A stretch of 51,284 nt of DNA from Thioalkalivibrio denitrificans (GTDB taxonomy: Bacteria > Pseudomonadota > Gammaproteobacteria > Ectothiorhodospirales > Ectothiorhodospiraceae). The position numbers were made by a program, and so were the translations under genes. The notes below the pieces were generated by a model. The model searched no databases, was not told the origin of the DNA, and worked only from the letters and a program-made list of their open reading frames with translations. The stretch lies in NCBI RefSeq assembly GCF_002000365.1, contig NZ_MVBK01000035.1, positions 490-51,773 of the forward strand, in the 5' to 3' direction. Of this stretch, positions 25,402 through 34,245 are shown one piece after another (within the stretch, counting starts at the first letter, position 1; each line of letters opens with the position of its first letter).

Positions 25402-25550
25402 TGGAAGTGGGAAGTGTGAATTGGGAAGTGGGAGATCGGAGGTGGGAAGTGAGAACTGGGAAGTCGGAACAAGGCCGTTTATGGCGCGGCAACCTGTCGA
25501 GCGCCGCGCAAGACGCTGATTAACCCCCGATTTCCCACTTCCCAATTCCC
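25402..25550. repeat. Inverted repeat of GGGAAGTG units behind sucrose synthase
   Basis: The left side (25402-25466) holds several GGGAAGTG units and the right side (25531-25550) the inverted form. GAATTGGGAAGTGGGA (25418-25433) pairs perfectly with 25533-25548. The right edge is 6 bp from the sucrose synthase stop codon on the minus strand. The same unit appears as one arm at 15989-16023. Confidence 0.82.
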
Positions 25551-25555
25551 CCTTC

Positions 25556-27934
25556 CTACTTCAAGAGCGCCAGCGGCCGGTACTGCAGGGCGTGGAACAT
25601 CTCCAGGTAACGCCGGGTTTCCGCGCGTTCCAGGTTGGTGACGTACTTCCAGAAGCCGTAGATGCGAGACAGCGTCATCATGCGTTCGGCATACAGCCGC
25701 CAAGTGTAGCGCTCTTCGACCCGGGCGATGGCGCCCCGGGAGATCGCATCCCAGTGTGCCGGGTCCTTCTGGCAGCGCTCCAGGAAGGCTGCTAACTCCG
25801 CGCTGGCGGTCTCCCCGTGGTTGGGGTCGATGTGAAAGCCGCTGGTCCCGTGGCGGATGATCTCCAGCGGTCCGCCGTAGCGTGTGGCGAAGGTGGGCAG
25901 GCCGGAGGCCATGGCCTCGATCACCGTCAGGCCGAAGGCCTCGAACAGCGCGGGCTGCACGAATACCCCGCGCCGGTCCGCAATGCAGCGGTACAGTTCC
26001 CCGGACAGGGTCTTGTCCAGGCGCACGCCCAGCCAGCGTACGCACCTGTCGAGGTCGTGGTCATCGAACAGGGCGTGCATACGCTCGATCTGCGCCTGTT
26101 CCTCGTGGTCGTCGGAGTGGCGGGGGTCCACGGCGCCGGCCACCACCACCAGGTTGGCGAGCTCGCGCAGCGTGGGGTGTTCCGCGTACCACGACACCAG
26201 CCCGGTGATGTTCTTGATGCGGTCCAGGCGGGCCATGGTGAAGATCACCGGTCGGCCGGGGTCGGCCAGCACGCCCCGGGCATCGTCCCGTGCACCACCA
26301 TAGAGCAGGTCGTCGATCTCGGTGTGCAAGCCGGTGATGCGCTGCCCGGTATCCGTGTAGGGGAAATACACGCGTTCGTCCGCACCGGGAGACACGATGT
26401 TGAACTTGGGGTCAAATACATTGATGCCCTGCACAACCCGGTACAGGTCCGGCATGGAGAAATGCATGTAGCTCTCGTACTGACCGATCTCGTCGTCTGT
26501 GCCCGCGATCTCCTGGTAGGTGCTGGTGATGATGAAGTCGGCCGAGTTCATGGCGATCAGGTCGGCGGTAAACTGGGTGGCGAAGTGATACTGGGCGTCG
26601 TTGTCCTTCCAGTACAGGTCGGAATACAGGTACTTGGTCTTCTCCAGGGCATGGGCGATGTTGCATTGCGTCACGTGCATGCGCGCGGACAGCAGCGAGG
26701 CCACCAGGTTGCCGTCGGAGTAGTTGCCGATGATCAGGTCCGGCCGCCCGCCCAGGTCCGCGAGGATCGTACGTTCCACCTCGTCGGCGAAACGCTCCAG
26801 GTACGGCCAGATCTCGAAGCGTGAGATCCAGTGGGACACGATCTCGCCGTCGTCGCCGCGAAACGGCACGCGCAGGATGCGTGCGTCCTCGGTCCCGGAA
26901 ATAGCCTCCTCGGCCTGGTCACAGGTGGTGCCCCGGGCCTCGGGGATCAGCCGCGTGACAACGCGTATGCGGGGCTCGATCTCGAGGCCCTGCTCGGAGA
27001 GGCGATCACGCATCTCGCGTTCCAGTGCGCGCACCTGGTCCAGGATGTAGACGACCTGCCCGCCCGTGTCCGGCAGACCCAGCACGCCCGCCTGCCCGAA
27101 GAAGCCGTGGGGCGAAAGGATCAGCAGGCTGAAGATCATGGGAATACGCGCCAGAAACCGCTCGAGGCTCTCGGGTGACGGCGCTTCCAGCAGTTCCGAG
27201 AGCAGACGCATGCTGTCCAGCACCCGGCCCGCGTCGCGTCCCCAGCCGGGCTCAAAGCCCAGGTGCTGGAGTTCATGGGCAATCTCCGTCCAGGGGGTGT
27301 CGCGGTCGCGCCGCGCCAGGCGCTTTTCCGCATCGCGGATGGCGGTGCGCAAGGCATCCACGCCGTCGATGCGGTCGTTGATCATCAGGGGACGACCGTC
27401 GCAGCGGTGCTCGCGCAGAAACAGGAACAGCTTGCTCAGGCCGCCGTTGGCGCGATCGAACAGCTGGCTGGAGAGCTTGCGGTTGAGAAACTCCACGCCC
27501 CGGCCGATGGAGCGTGTCTCGCGCATCTGCGGGAACTCCCGGTTGAAGGGCTCGATGTCGAACTCCAGCGGCCGTTCATGGCGCGGGTTCGGGCAGACCA
27601 GGCGCTCCTTCACCTCCAGAAAGTGACCCACGGTGAGCGGCTCCACACTCAGGTCGTCGGCATGGATGCGCACGAAGCTCCAGCGCCCGATGCGCTGGCG
27701 CAGCGCCAGGCACACCCAAGGCGCCGCAAGCACCGCCTCCTGGCAGTGTTCCACCATGTGCGCCAGCGGGCTGTCCGCCAGCGAGGCATCGTCGATGTCC
27801 TGACACAGGGCGTCGAACTCGTCGTGCAGCTGTGATTTCAGCAGGAAGGGGCGTCCCAGGGCCAGGTAACGCCGCAGCAGCAGGTACGCGGCCTCCCGTT
27901 GGGCCTGCAGGCTTTCCTCGAGCTGGTGGGTCAT
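25556..27934 (-). CDS. Sucrose synthase
   Basis: A 792-residue GT-B glycosyltransferase (GT4). The N-terminal regulatory region (about 1-270) is followed by the catalytic part with [32 protein letters not shown], where the GGQVVY motif marks sucrose synthases, and by the E-x7-E motif in [20 protein letters not shown]. It reversibly converts sucrose and a nucleoside diphosphate to fructose and NDP-glucose. In bacteria it occurs in few lineages, among them sulfur oxidisers and nitrifiers that hold sucrose as an osmolyte. It is divergent from the MarR gene and osmolyte-like cluster. Confidence 0.95.
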   Translation of the reverse strand: MTHQLEESLQAQREAAYLLLRRYLALGRPFLLKSQLHDEFDALCQDIDDASLADSPLAHMVEHCQEAVLAAPWVCLALRQRIGRWSFVRIHADDLSVEPLTVGHFLEVKERLVCPNPRHERPLEFDIEPFNREFPQMRETRSIGRGVEFLNRKLSSQLFDRANGGLSKLFLFLREHRCDGRPLMINDRIDGVDALRTAIRDAEKRLARRDRDTPWTEIAHELQHLGFEPGWGRDAGRVLDSMRLLSELLEAPSPESLERFLARIPMIFSLLILSPHGFFGQAGVLGLPDTGGQVVYILDQVRALEREMRDRLSEQGLEIEPRIRVVTRLIPEARGTTCDQAEEAISGTEDARILRVPFRGDDGEIVSHWISRFEIWPYLERFADEVERTILADLGGRPDLIIGNYSDGNLVASLLSARMHVTQCNIAHALEKTKYLYSDLYWKDNDAQYHFATQFTADLIAMNSADFIITSTYQEIAGTDDEIGQYESYMHFSMPDLYRVVQGINVFDPKFNIVSPGADERVYFPYTDTGQRITGLHTEIDDLLYGGARDDARGVLADPGRPVIFTMARLDRIKNITGLVSWYAEHPTLRELANLVVVAGAVDPRHSDDHEEQAQIERMHALFDDHDLDRCVRWLGVRLDKTLSGELYRCIADRRGVFVQPALFEAFGLTVIEAMASGLPTFATRYGGPLEIIRHGTSGFHIDPNHGETASAELAAFLERCQKDPAHWDAISRGAIARVEERYTWRLYAERMMTLSRIYGFWKYVTNLERAETRRYLEMFHALQYRPLALLK

Positions 27935-28047
27935 GGCGGTCTCCTGGCGGCGGCCTGAGAGCCAATTGACTCCCGCCCCCGCGTTGAGTTTCTTGTTCGT
28001 GAAATGCTATTGTACAAAAATATTTGCGACAAAAAGACCCTATTGCC
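27935..28047. promoter_or_regulatory. Divergent promoter region, sucrose synthase / MarR regulator
   Basis: This 113-bp gap must hold promoters for both directions. TTGTACAA (28010-28017) is a perfect 8-bp palindrome just ahead of the MarR start and near AT-rich TATT sequences, so it is a candidate operator for autoregulation. No protein gene is seen here. Confidence 0.4.
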
Positions 28048-28554
28048 ATGTCCACACCCCGTTCCAGCCTGTCCGGCGAATCCGGCAGCGCCAACGCAGC
28101 GCAATCCATCATCCGTCAGCTGCGGGTGGTGTTCCGCGCCCTGCAGAACCATTCGCGCAGCATCGAGAAGGCCTGCGGGGTCAGCGCGGCCCAGTTGTGG
28201 GCCCTGTGGGAGCTGCACAACGCGCCCGGTCTCAGAGTGGGCGATCTCTCGCACAGGCTGTTGATTCATCCTTCCACGGCTTCCAACATGCTGGACAAGC
28301 TGGAGAGCAAGCATCTGGTGGAACGGCGCAGGACAGGTATGGACCAAAGGGTGGTCAGCCTGTTTCTCACCCCGCGCGGAGAGGACCTGCTCCGGGCGGC
28401 CCCCGCGCCGGCCGAGGGCGAACTCAACCGTGCCCTGCAGGCCCTGCCCGGTCAACAGTTGGCGGCGCTCGAGTCGGGTCTGGCGGCCCTGCTGGAACAC
28501 ATGCAGGCCCATGACGAACAGGCCGCCCTGCGACCCATCGCCGGGGATGACTGA
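28048..28554 (+). CDS. MarR-family transcriptional regulator
   Basis: A 168-residue MarR regulator. The winged helix spans about residues 45-110 with VSAAQLWALWELHNAPGLRVGDLSHRL, HPSTASNMLDKLESKHLVERRRT and MDQRVVSLFLTPRGEDLL, the usual MarR wing. The ATG at 28048 is preferred to a TTG at 28024. It heads, by 84 bp, the cluster of N-carbamoyl hydrolase, cysteine hydrolase, carbamoyltransferase and amidotransferase, and probably controls it. MarR-type EctR regulators play the same role at ectoine genes of some halophiles, which makes a salt-response role an attractive inference. Confidence 0.9.
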   Translation: MSTPRSSLSGESGSANAAQSIIRQLRVVFRALQNHSRSIEKACGVSAAQLWALWELHNAPGLRVGDLSHRLLIHPSTASNMLDKLESKHLVERRRTGMDQRVVSLFLTPRGEDLLRAAPAPAEGELNRALQALPGQQLAALESGLAALLEHMQAHDEQAALRPIAGDD

Positions 28555-28638
28555 ATTCACGCATGACGCCGCGCACCGTGCTCCGTCGGGCCCTGCCGGT
28601 GTCATCCGTCCGGAATGTCCGGAAGGAGCAACCAGACC

Positions 28639-29925
28639 ATGAACGAGATCAGAGTCAACTTCGAACGTCTGCGCGACGATGTGCAGAGCCTGTCACGCAT
28701 CGGTCAGCAGGAGGATCAGGGTATCCACCGCATGGCTTTCAGTGAGGGCGATCTGGAGGGACGGCGCTGGTTTCGTTCGCGCGCCGAAGCCGCCGGCCTC
28801 GAGGTCTACGAGGATGGTGCCGCCAATCTGCACGCACGCCTGGACTGGGACGGAAAGCGTCCCGCCGTGATGATGGGTTCGCACCTGGACACGGTGCCCG
28901 GCGGCGGCCCGCTGGACGGGGCGCTGGGGGTTCTGGTGGGCCTCGAGGTGATGCGCACCATCAGCGAGGCGGGCGTCAAACTCAGGCATCCGCTGGAGGT
29001 GGTGGACTTCACCGACGAGGAGGGTCGTTTCGGCGGCCTGTTCGGTTCCCAGGCCATCGCCGGGCAGCTCACACCGGCCATCATTCACAACGCCCATGAC
29101 CTGGACGGCGTCACGCTTACCGAGGCCATGGCCGCCTGGGGGCTGGATGCCAACGCGGCCCTGTTCGCACGCCGCTCCCCGGAATCCATACACGCCTATC
29201 TGGAGCTTCATATCGAGCAGGGGCCGGTGCTGGACCGCAACAATGTGTCCATTGGCGTGGTGGATGCCATTACGGGCCTGTTCAAGTGGGACGTGCGCCT
29301 GATGGGGCAGACCAACCATGCGGGCACAACGCCCATGGATATGCGCGCCGACAGTTTTCAGGGGCTCGCGGAATTTTCCGGCGAGATCACCCGCATTCTG
29401 GAAGAGCACGGCAGCCCTCACAGCCGGGCCACCATCGGCCGGGTGGAACTCAAGCCGGGTGCCGCGAACACCATCCCCGGGCAGACCAGCTTTTCCCTGG
29501 ACGTGCGCGACACCGATGCCGAGACACTGAAGAATCTCTCGGATGCCTTCCGACGCACGCTCTCGGCACTGGCGCGGCGCCGGGACCTGATGTTCGAGTT
29601 CGACGTGCTGTCGGAGATCCCGCCCATGCGCTGCGACCCCGGGCTGGTTCAGTTGCTCACGGAGACTGCCGACCGCCTGGGGCTGGAGCATCTGCGCATG
29701 CCCAGCGGTGCGGCCCATGACGCCCAGATCATGGGGTCCGTCACCCGCACCGGCATGATCTTCGTGCCCAGCATCGAGGGCAAGAGCCATTCGGCATCCG
29801 AGTGGACGCCGTGGGAGGACATCGAGAAAGGGGCGAACCTGGCCCTGCAGGCGATACTGCAACTGGCCGCTGCGGATGCCGGCGTGACCATCAAGGAGCA
29901 GCCGGCGAAGAGGAAAAAGGCATGA
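28639..29925 (+). CDS. M20-family N-carbamoyl-L-amino-acid hydrolase / allantoate amidohydrolase-like
   Basis: A 428-residue binuclear metallohydrolase. Metal ligands are His82 in GSHLDTVPGGGPLDGALGVL, Asp93, Glu127-Glu128 in DFTDEEG, His191 in ELHIEQGPVLDR and a late His in PSGAAHDAQIM; TNHAGTTPMDMRAD is the dimer-interface substrate-binding segment. Family members cleave N-carbamoyl amino acids, allantoate or ureidopropionate to release NH3 and CO2. GGAAGGAG precedes the ATG at 28639. The stop overlaps the next start (ATGA). In this context decarbamoylation of N-carbamoylglutamine is my proposal, not a demonstrated activity. Confidence 0.9.
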   Translation: MNEIRVNFERLRDDVQSLSRIGQQEDQGIHRMAFSEGDLEGRRWFRSRAEAAGLEVYEDGAANLHARLDWDGKRPAVMMGSHLDTVPGGGPLDGALGVLVGLEVMRTISEAGVKLRHPLEVVDFTDEEGRFGGLFGSQAIAGQLTPAIIHNAHDLDGVTLTEAMAAWGLDANAALFARRSPESIHAYLELHIEQGPVLDRNNVSIGVVDAITGLFKWDVRLMGQTNHAGTTPMDMRADSFQGLAEFSGEITRILEEHGSPHSRATIGRVELKPGAANTIPGQTSFSLDVRDTDAETLKNLSDAFRRTLSALARRRDLMFEFDVLSEIPPMRCDPGLVQLLTETADRLGLEHLRMPSGAAHDAQIMGSVTRTGMIFVPSIEGKSHSASEWTPWEDIEKGANLALQAILQLAAADAGVTIKEQPAKRKKA

Positions 29926-30668
29926 ACGACAAGCCCGACAATGTCACCGATCTGACCAGGTACGACAATGTCGACCCGTTGCGCGAGCAGTATCGTGAAA
30001 CCCTGATCACCAACCGGATACTGAAGCGAGAGCTGGGCGCGCACCACACGGCGCTGCTGAGCATCGACCTGCAATACCTGGACGCCGCGCGTGGTCACGG
30101 CGTATTCGCAGACGCGGAACGTTCCGGCGTGCCCACCGAGGCGCAGGACTATTACTTCAGCCGTCTGGAGGACCTGGTCCTGCCCAACGTGCGGCGCCTG
30201 CAGGACGCGTTCCGCGCCGTGGGGCTGGAAGTGATCCATACGCGCATCCAGTCTCTGACCCGGGACGGGCGCGACCGGGGGCCGGGTCACAAGCGGCTCA
30301 ACCTGCATGCCGCGCCGGGCTCCAAGGAAGCGGAATTTCTGGAGATCGTGGCACCGCAGGGTGACGAGATCGTCATCAACAAGACCGCCAGCGGCGTGTT
30401 CACCTCCACCAACCTGGAATACGTCCTGCGTAATCTGGAGGTCACCTCTCTGTTCGTGGTGGGCGTCTACAGCAATGAGTGCGTCTCCACCGCCATCCGT
30501 GACGCCTGCGACCTGGGTTTTTACGTCACGCTCATCGAGGACGGCTGCGCGACGGTGACGCCGGAGATGCAGCGGGCGACCCTGACCACCATCAAGGACC
30601 GCTATGCCCGGGTCATGACCACCGACGAGGCACTGGCGGAGATCGCCAAGGTTGAAGAAGCCTCGTAA
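29922..30668 (+). CDS. Isochorismatase-like cysteine hydrolase (amidase)
   Basis: A 248-residue hydrolase of the isochorismatase-like / N-carbamoylsarcosine amidase fold. The catalytic triad is visible as Asp49 in LLSIDLQYLD, Lys154 in INKTASGVF and Cys187 in GVYSNECVSTAIRDA. Family members hydrolyse primary amides and carbamoyl compounds. A 40-residue N-terminal extension is present. It is translationally coupled to the M20 hydrolase (ATGA overlap), so the two should act in one pathway. Removal of the terminal amide from an N-carbamoyl amino-acid amide would fit; this is inference. Confidence 0.88.
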   Translation: MNDKPDNVTDLTRYDNVDPLREQYRETLITNRILKRELGAHHTALLSIDLQYLDAARGHGVFADAERSGVPTEAQDYYFSRLEDLVLPNVRRLQDAFRAVGLEVIHTRIQSLTRDGRDRGPGHKRLNLHAAPGSKEAEFLEIVAPQGDEIVINKTASGVFTSTNLEYVLRNLEVTSLFVVGVYSNECVSTAIRDACDLGFYVTLIEDGCATVTPEMQRATLTTIKDRYARVMTTDEALAEIAKVEEAS

Positions 30669-30673
30669 ACCCC

Positions 30674-30700
30674 GCTCAGCCTGAGCGCACGGACTATATA
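30674..30700 (+). promoter_or_regulatory. Hairpin and possible internal promoter before the carbamoyltransferase
   Basis: GCTCA-GCC-TGAGC (30674-30686) is a small perfect hairpin 6 bp after the cysteine-hydrolase stop, and TATATA (30695-30700) resembles a -10 element. The 93-bp gap to the next gene leaves room for separate transcription of the presumed synthetic genes. No convincing -35 was found. Confidence 0.35.
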
Positions 30701-30761
30701 AAGAGGATTCCCCCTGATGTTCCATCCCCAAGCCCACCCGTGACCCGAGGAGAGGCACGCC

Positions 30762-31850
30762 ATGGCAGTTCCCAACGATCCGCAGCTTGAGCGCCCGCTC
30801 AAGCCCAAGGACGGCACCGCCGGCATCGAGCGCCCCAGGGCGTTGCTGGATTCCCTGCCCGAGGACCCGCGTCCGCTCATGTCGCTGTCGAGTCGGCACG
30901 TGGTTTCATCGCGTCAGTTCGACCGCGACACGCTGCTGCAACTGTTCCGGCTCGCCGCGCAGTACGAGAGTACCCCTGCGCTGCTGCATCCGCCACTGGC
31001 AGGAAAGATCCTGATCAGCGCCTTTTATGAACCCAGTACGCGCACGCGTCTGTCGTTCGAAAGCGCGTGGCATCGCCTGGGCGGAGACATCATGTCCATC
31101 ACCGACGCCAGGAGCACCGGCATCGCCAAGGGCGAATCCCTGCCCGACATCGCCGAGATGTTCAACAACTACGGGGACGTGATCGTGCTGCGCAATACGG
31201 AGGCCGAGGCGATCTACGAGATGCTGGACTCGCTGCGTATCCCGATCATCAATGCGGGCAACGGCATCGACGAGCACCCCACCCAGGCCATGGCCGATGT
31301 CTACACCATCTTCAAGTGGCGTCCGGAACTGACCAGCCCGGATCTGCCGGCCGGCAAGCGCATCCGCATCGGCATCATCGGCGTGCCGAGCCGCATGCGC
31401 ACGGTGCGCAGCCTGTTGCTGATGCTGGCGTACTTTGCCTCGTCCATCGAGGAAGTGGCCATCCTGAGCCACGAAGACAACCTCTTCGACGAGGGTCAGC
31501 ACGAGGAGCTGACCAAGGCCGGCCTTTCAGTGCGTGTGGCCACGGATCTGGACGGCGAGTTGCCGAATCTGGATGTGGTGTACATCAACGCCATCGCGTG
31601 GGTGGGCGACACCTTCGAGGCCATGGGCATGGACATGCGCCTGAGCGCGGCGTCGCCGCTGAAGAAAGACGCCATCATCCTTCACCCGCTGGCACGCGGC
31701 GAGGAGCTGTCCACCGACCTGGACAAGACATCCCACAACTGGTACTTCGCCCAGGCCCGCGGCGCCGTATTCATCCGCATGGCACTGCTCACCTGCATGG
31801 TGCGGCGCATCGGCGAGGTCATGGATGTCCCGGATACGTCCCGGGGTTGA
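30762..31850 (+). CDS. Aspartate/ornithine carbamoyltransferase-superfamily enzyme, altered amino-acid site
   Basis: A 362-residue carbamoyltransferase, about 50 longer than catalytic ATCase chains because of an N-terminal extension of about 40. The carbamoyl-phosphate site is intact: STRTR at 92-96, Lys123 of the 80s loop (KGESL), Arg144 and HPTQ at 172-175. The ATCase Arg167 counterpart is kept (MRTVRSLL, Arg213), and HPLAR-GEELSTDLDKT resembles HPLPR-VDEIATDVDKT of ATCase. But TRxQ, which holds the aspartate side-chain carboxylate, is missing: here the strand reads YINAIAWVGDTFE (274-286). So it is unlikely to be PyrB. It may carbamoylate another amino acid such as glutamine. Confidence 0.9.
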   Translation: MAVPNDPQLERPLKPKDGTAGIERPRALLDSLPEDPRPLMSLSSRHVVSSRQFDRDTLLQLFRLAAQYESTPALLHPPLAGKILISAFYEPSTRTRLSFESAWHRLGGDIMSITDARSTGIAKGESLPDIAEMFNNYGDVIVLRNTEAEAIYEMLDSLRIPIINAGNGIDEHPTQAMADVYTIFKWRPELTSPDLPAGKRIRIGIIGVPSRMRTVRSLLLMLAYFASSIEEVAILSHEDNLFDEGQHEELTKAGLSVRVATDLDGELPNLDVVYINAIAWVGDTFEAMGMDMRLSAASPLKKDAIILHPLARGEELSTDLDKTSHNWYFAQARGAVFIRMALLTCMVRRIGEVMDVPDTSRG

Positions 31851-31852
31851 GA

Positions 31853-32036
31853 AGAAATGAACGACAGGATGAACAGGATTGTTGGGGATTAACAGGAAGA
31901 AGAATTGATCCAACTGCATCAACGGCATCTACGTGATTCTCGATTGAATCCGACCCCGTTGCCCACGTTGATCTTGTCTGAAAAGACTTCTTCCTGTTCA
32001 TCCTCAAAAATCCTGTAAATCCTGTCCATTAAGAAT
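31853..32036. repeat. Inverted repeat of ACAGGAT units behind the carbamoyltransferase
   Basis: The left side (31865-31905) and right side (31985-32034) carry inverted, degenerate copies of an ACAGGATGA unit. The element begins 2 bp after the carbamoyltransferase stop and fills most of the 248-bp gap to the amidotransferase gene. The same unit family occurs at 35145-35286 and 35957-36001. No gene is seen in this gap. Confidence 0.72.
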
Positions 32037-32098
32037 TTTCGTTGCGCGCTCCGCGGCGCTGCAACTGAGTTGGTTCACATTCGCAGGAGAAAACACAC

Positions 32099-34117
32099 AT
32101 GTGTGGAATAGCTGGCGTGATGAACGCCGATCCCAAGCAACCCGTCGATCCCGAGACCCTGGTGGCCATGGCGGCCATTCAGTATCACCGCGGGCCGGAC
32201 GGGTTCGGTTACCGGGTGGAGAAGGGCCGCGGTGTGGGGTTTTCCCATGCCCGACTGACCATCATTGACCTGGACGAGAACCGCGGCCGCCAGCCGTTCG
32301 TCTCCCATGACGGGAACCTCATGCTGGCGGTCAACGGCGAACTCTACGACTACAAGCGCATCCGCACTGAGCTTACGTCGCGGGGCCACAAGTTCCGCAC
32401 CAAGAGCGACTCGGAGATCGTGTTGCATCTTTACGAGCGCCTCGGGTTGGAGGAGACGCTCAAACACATGCGCGGCGAGTTCGGCGTGGCGCTCTACGAC
32501 CGCGCTCACGACCGGCTCATGCTGATCCGGGATCGCTTCGGTGTGAAGCCCCTCTACTGGACCGAGGTCAACGGCAGGATCGTGTTCGGCTCCGAGATCA
32601 AGGTGCTGTTCGCGCATCCGGATGTGCCGCGCCGGTTCAACGCCAAGGGCCTCTACCATCAGCTCATGCAGACCGTGGTACCCGGCACCACGGCGTTTGA
32701 CGGCATCCACCAGGTCAAGCCGGGTCACGTGGTGACCATCGAGCGCCGCCACGGCAAGTTCGAGATCCGTGACGATCGCTACTGGGACATGGACTTCCCG
32801 CTGCTCGAGGAACGCGGCGAGCCCGAAGACGACGAGGTCTACATCGAGGCTGTGCGCCGGGAGCTGATGCAGGCCGTGCAGCTGCGCCTGGAGGCGGACG
32901 TGCCGGTGGCCTGTTACCTCTCCGGGGGCATCGATTCCTGCATCACGCTGGGTCTGTCCGCGGCGAACCAGCAGTCGCCGGTCAAGGCCTTCACCATCGG
33001 CTTCGACAACGCCGACTACGACGAGACGGCCATCGCCACCGAGATGGCCGAGTCCGTGGGCGCGGACCAGGACGTCATGCGTCTCAACGCTGACCATCTC
33101 TACGACAATCTCGTAGAGACGCTCTGGCATGCCGAACGCACCATCTACAACACGCTCGGTGTGGCGAAGCTCCTCATGAGCCGGCACGTGAACAAGGCCG
33201 GCTATCGGGTGGTGGTGACCGGCGAGGGCTCGGACGAACTGTTCGCCGGCTACCCGGCGTTCCGCCGGGACATGTTCCTGCACGGTCTCGACACCATGGA
33301 TCGGGCCGAGCGCGCCAGCTGGGAGCAGCTGCTGTCCGAGAGCAACAAGCTGTTCTCCGGCGCCATGCTCGCAGAGAACGAGCTCAACGACCCGGCGCTC
33401 AACGATCTGGTGGGCTTCACGCCCTCCTGCCTGCAGCCGTGGCTTGCCACTGCCGCTCATGTTCCGGGTCTCATGTCCAAGGACATGCGCGCCCAGGTGG
33501 AGGGTTACGAGCCGGGCCGCGCCATTGCCGAGGCGCTGGACGGCGACATGATCGAGGGGCGCCATCCCCTGGACAAGGCGCAGTACGTGTGGATCAAGAC
33601 CATGCTGGAAGGCCAGATCCTCACCTGGGGCGGTGATCGGGTGGACATGGCCAACTCCATGGAGGCGCGTCCGCCCTTCCTCGATCATCACCTGGCGGAG
33701 CTGGCCACGAAGATCCCGCCCTCCATGCGCATCCGGGGCCGCACGGAAAAGTACGTGCTGCGCGAATCCATGAAGGGGTTGCTGCCGAAGGTGCTCTACG
33801 AGCGCGAGAAGTTCGCGTTCATGGCGCCGCCGGCGCATACGGACCCCAAGAAATGGGCGGCCATGAAGGCACTGGCAGACCAGTACCTCTCCGACGAGGC
33901 CATCGAGGCCGCGGGGCTGCTGGATCCGGCCGGCGTGAAAGCGCTGTTCGAGCTGCACGACGCCGAGGACACCACCGCCTCCACCCAGGTGCAGCTGGAT
34001 GCGGTCATCAACCACATGATCGGTGTGCAGGTGCTGCACAGCCACTTCGTGGCGCAGGACGTGCCCGCGCTGGCGCGTGCGAAAGCGAAGGAACTGGGGT
34101 GGACGGCGGCGGCGTAG
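32099..34117 (+). CDS. Asparagine-synthetase-like glutamine amidotransferase
   Basis: A 672-residue AsnB-superfamily enzyme. Class II glutaminase: Cys2 nucleophile in MCGIAG, RGPDGFG at 31-37, GFSHARLTIID, LAVNGELYDY and SDSEIVLH. Synthetase domain: PP-loop SGGIDS at 275-280, then GEGSDELFAGYPA. It forms a carboxamide from a carboxylate with ATP and glutamine. It is longer than E. coli AsnB (about 554) and nearer in size to AsnB-like amidotransferases such as the one making N-acetylglutaminylglutamine amide, an osmolyte. The start is fixed by the required Met-Cys and an AGGAG site. Neighbours suggest amidation of an N-carbamoyl amino acid. Confidence 0.92.
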   Translation: MCGIAGVMNADPKQPVDPETLVAMAAIQYHRGPDGFGYRVEKGRGVGFSHARLTIIDLDENRGRQPFVSHDGNLMLAVNGELYDYKRIRTELTSRGHKFRTKSDSEIVLHLYERLGLEETLKHMRGEFGVALYDRAHDRLMLIRDRFGVKPLYWTEVNGRIVFGSEIKVLFAHPDVPRRFNAKGLYHQLMQTVVPGTTAFDGIHQVKPGHVVTIERRHGKFEIRDDRYWDMDFPLLEERGEPEDDEVYIEAVRRELMQAVQLRLEADVPVACYLSGGIDSCITLGLSAANQQSPVKAFTIGFDNADYDETAIATEMAESVGADQDVMRLNADHLYDNLVETLWHAERTIYNTLGVAKLLMSRHVNKAGYRVVVTGEGSDELFAGYPAFRRDMFLHGLDTMDRAERASWEQLLSESNKLFSGAMLAENELNDPALNDLVGFTPSCLQPWLATAAHVPGLMSKDMRAQVEGYEPGRAIAEALDGDMIEGRHPLDKAQYVWIKTMLEGQILTWGGDRVDMANSMEARPPFLDHHLAELATKIPPSMRIRGRTEKYVLRESMKGLLPKVLYEREKFAFMAPPAHTDPKKWAAMKALADQYLSDEAIEAAGLLDPAGVKALFELHDAEDTTASTQVQLDAVINHMIGVQVLHSHFVAQDVPALARAKAKELGWTAAA

Positions 34118-34125
34118 CCGCCGCC

Positions 34126-34194
34126 GAAGGATGAAGGACGAAGGATGAAGGATGAATCAGGCCGGATCCGGTTTTCATTCATCCTTCATCCTTC
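34126..34194. repeat. Inverted repeat of GAAGGAT units behind the amidotransferase gene
   Basis: GAAGGATGAAGGATGAAT (34140-34157) is repeated in inverted form without mismatch at 34177-34194. Additional GAAGGA units precede it, and the element begins 8 bp after the stop codon. A GC-rich palindrome spans the stop itself (about 34109-34127), possibly a terminator stem. Confidence 0.85.
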
Positions 34195-34245
34195 AACCTT
34201 CTTCCTTTGCCAGCGCGATCACCGGACTCGAAAGGAGCCCCCAAT

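Noticed and set aside
28639-30668. Allantoin or pyrimidine catabolism operon
   Set aside because: No allantoinase, ureidoglycolate enzyme, dihydropyrimidinase or transporter is present, and an AsnB-like enzyme and MscS have no place in those pathways; not fully excluded.
30762-31850. Assignment as pyrimidine-pathway PyrB
   Set aside because: The TRxQ aspartate-binding strand is missing, the N-terminus is extended, and neighbours are not pyrimidine genes.
32075-34045. 656-codon open frame opposite the AsnB-like gene
   Set aside because: The plus-strand gene has Cys2, SGGIDS and all AsnB motifs; the opposite frame is a shadow.
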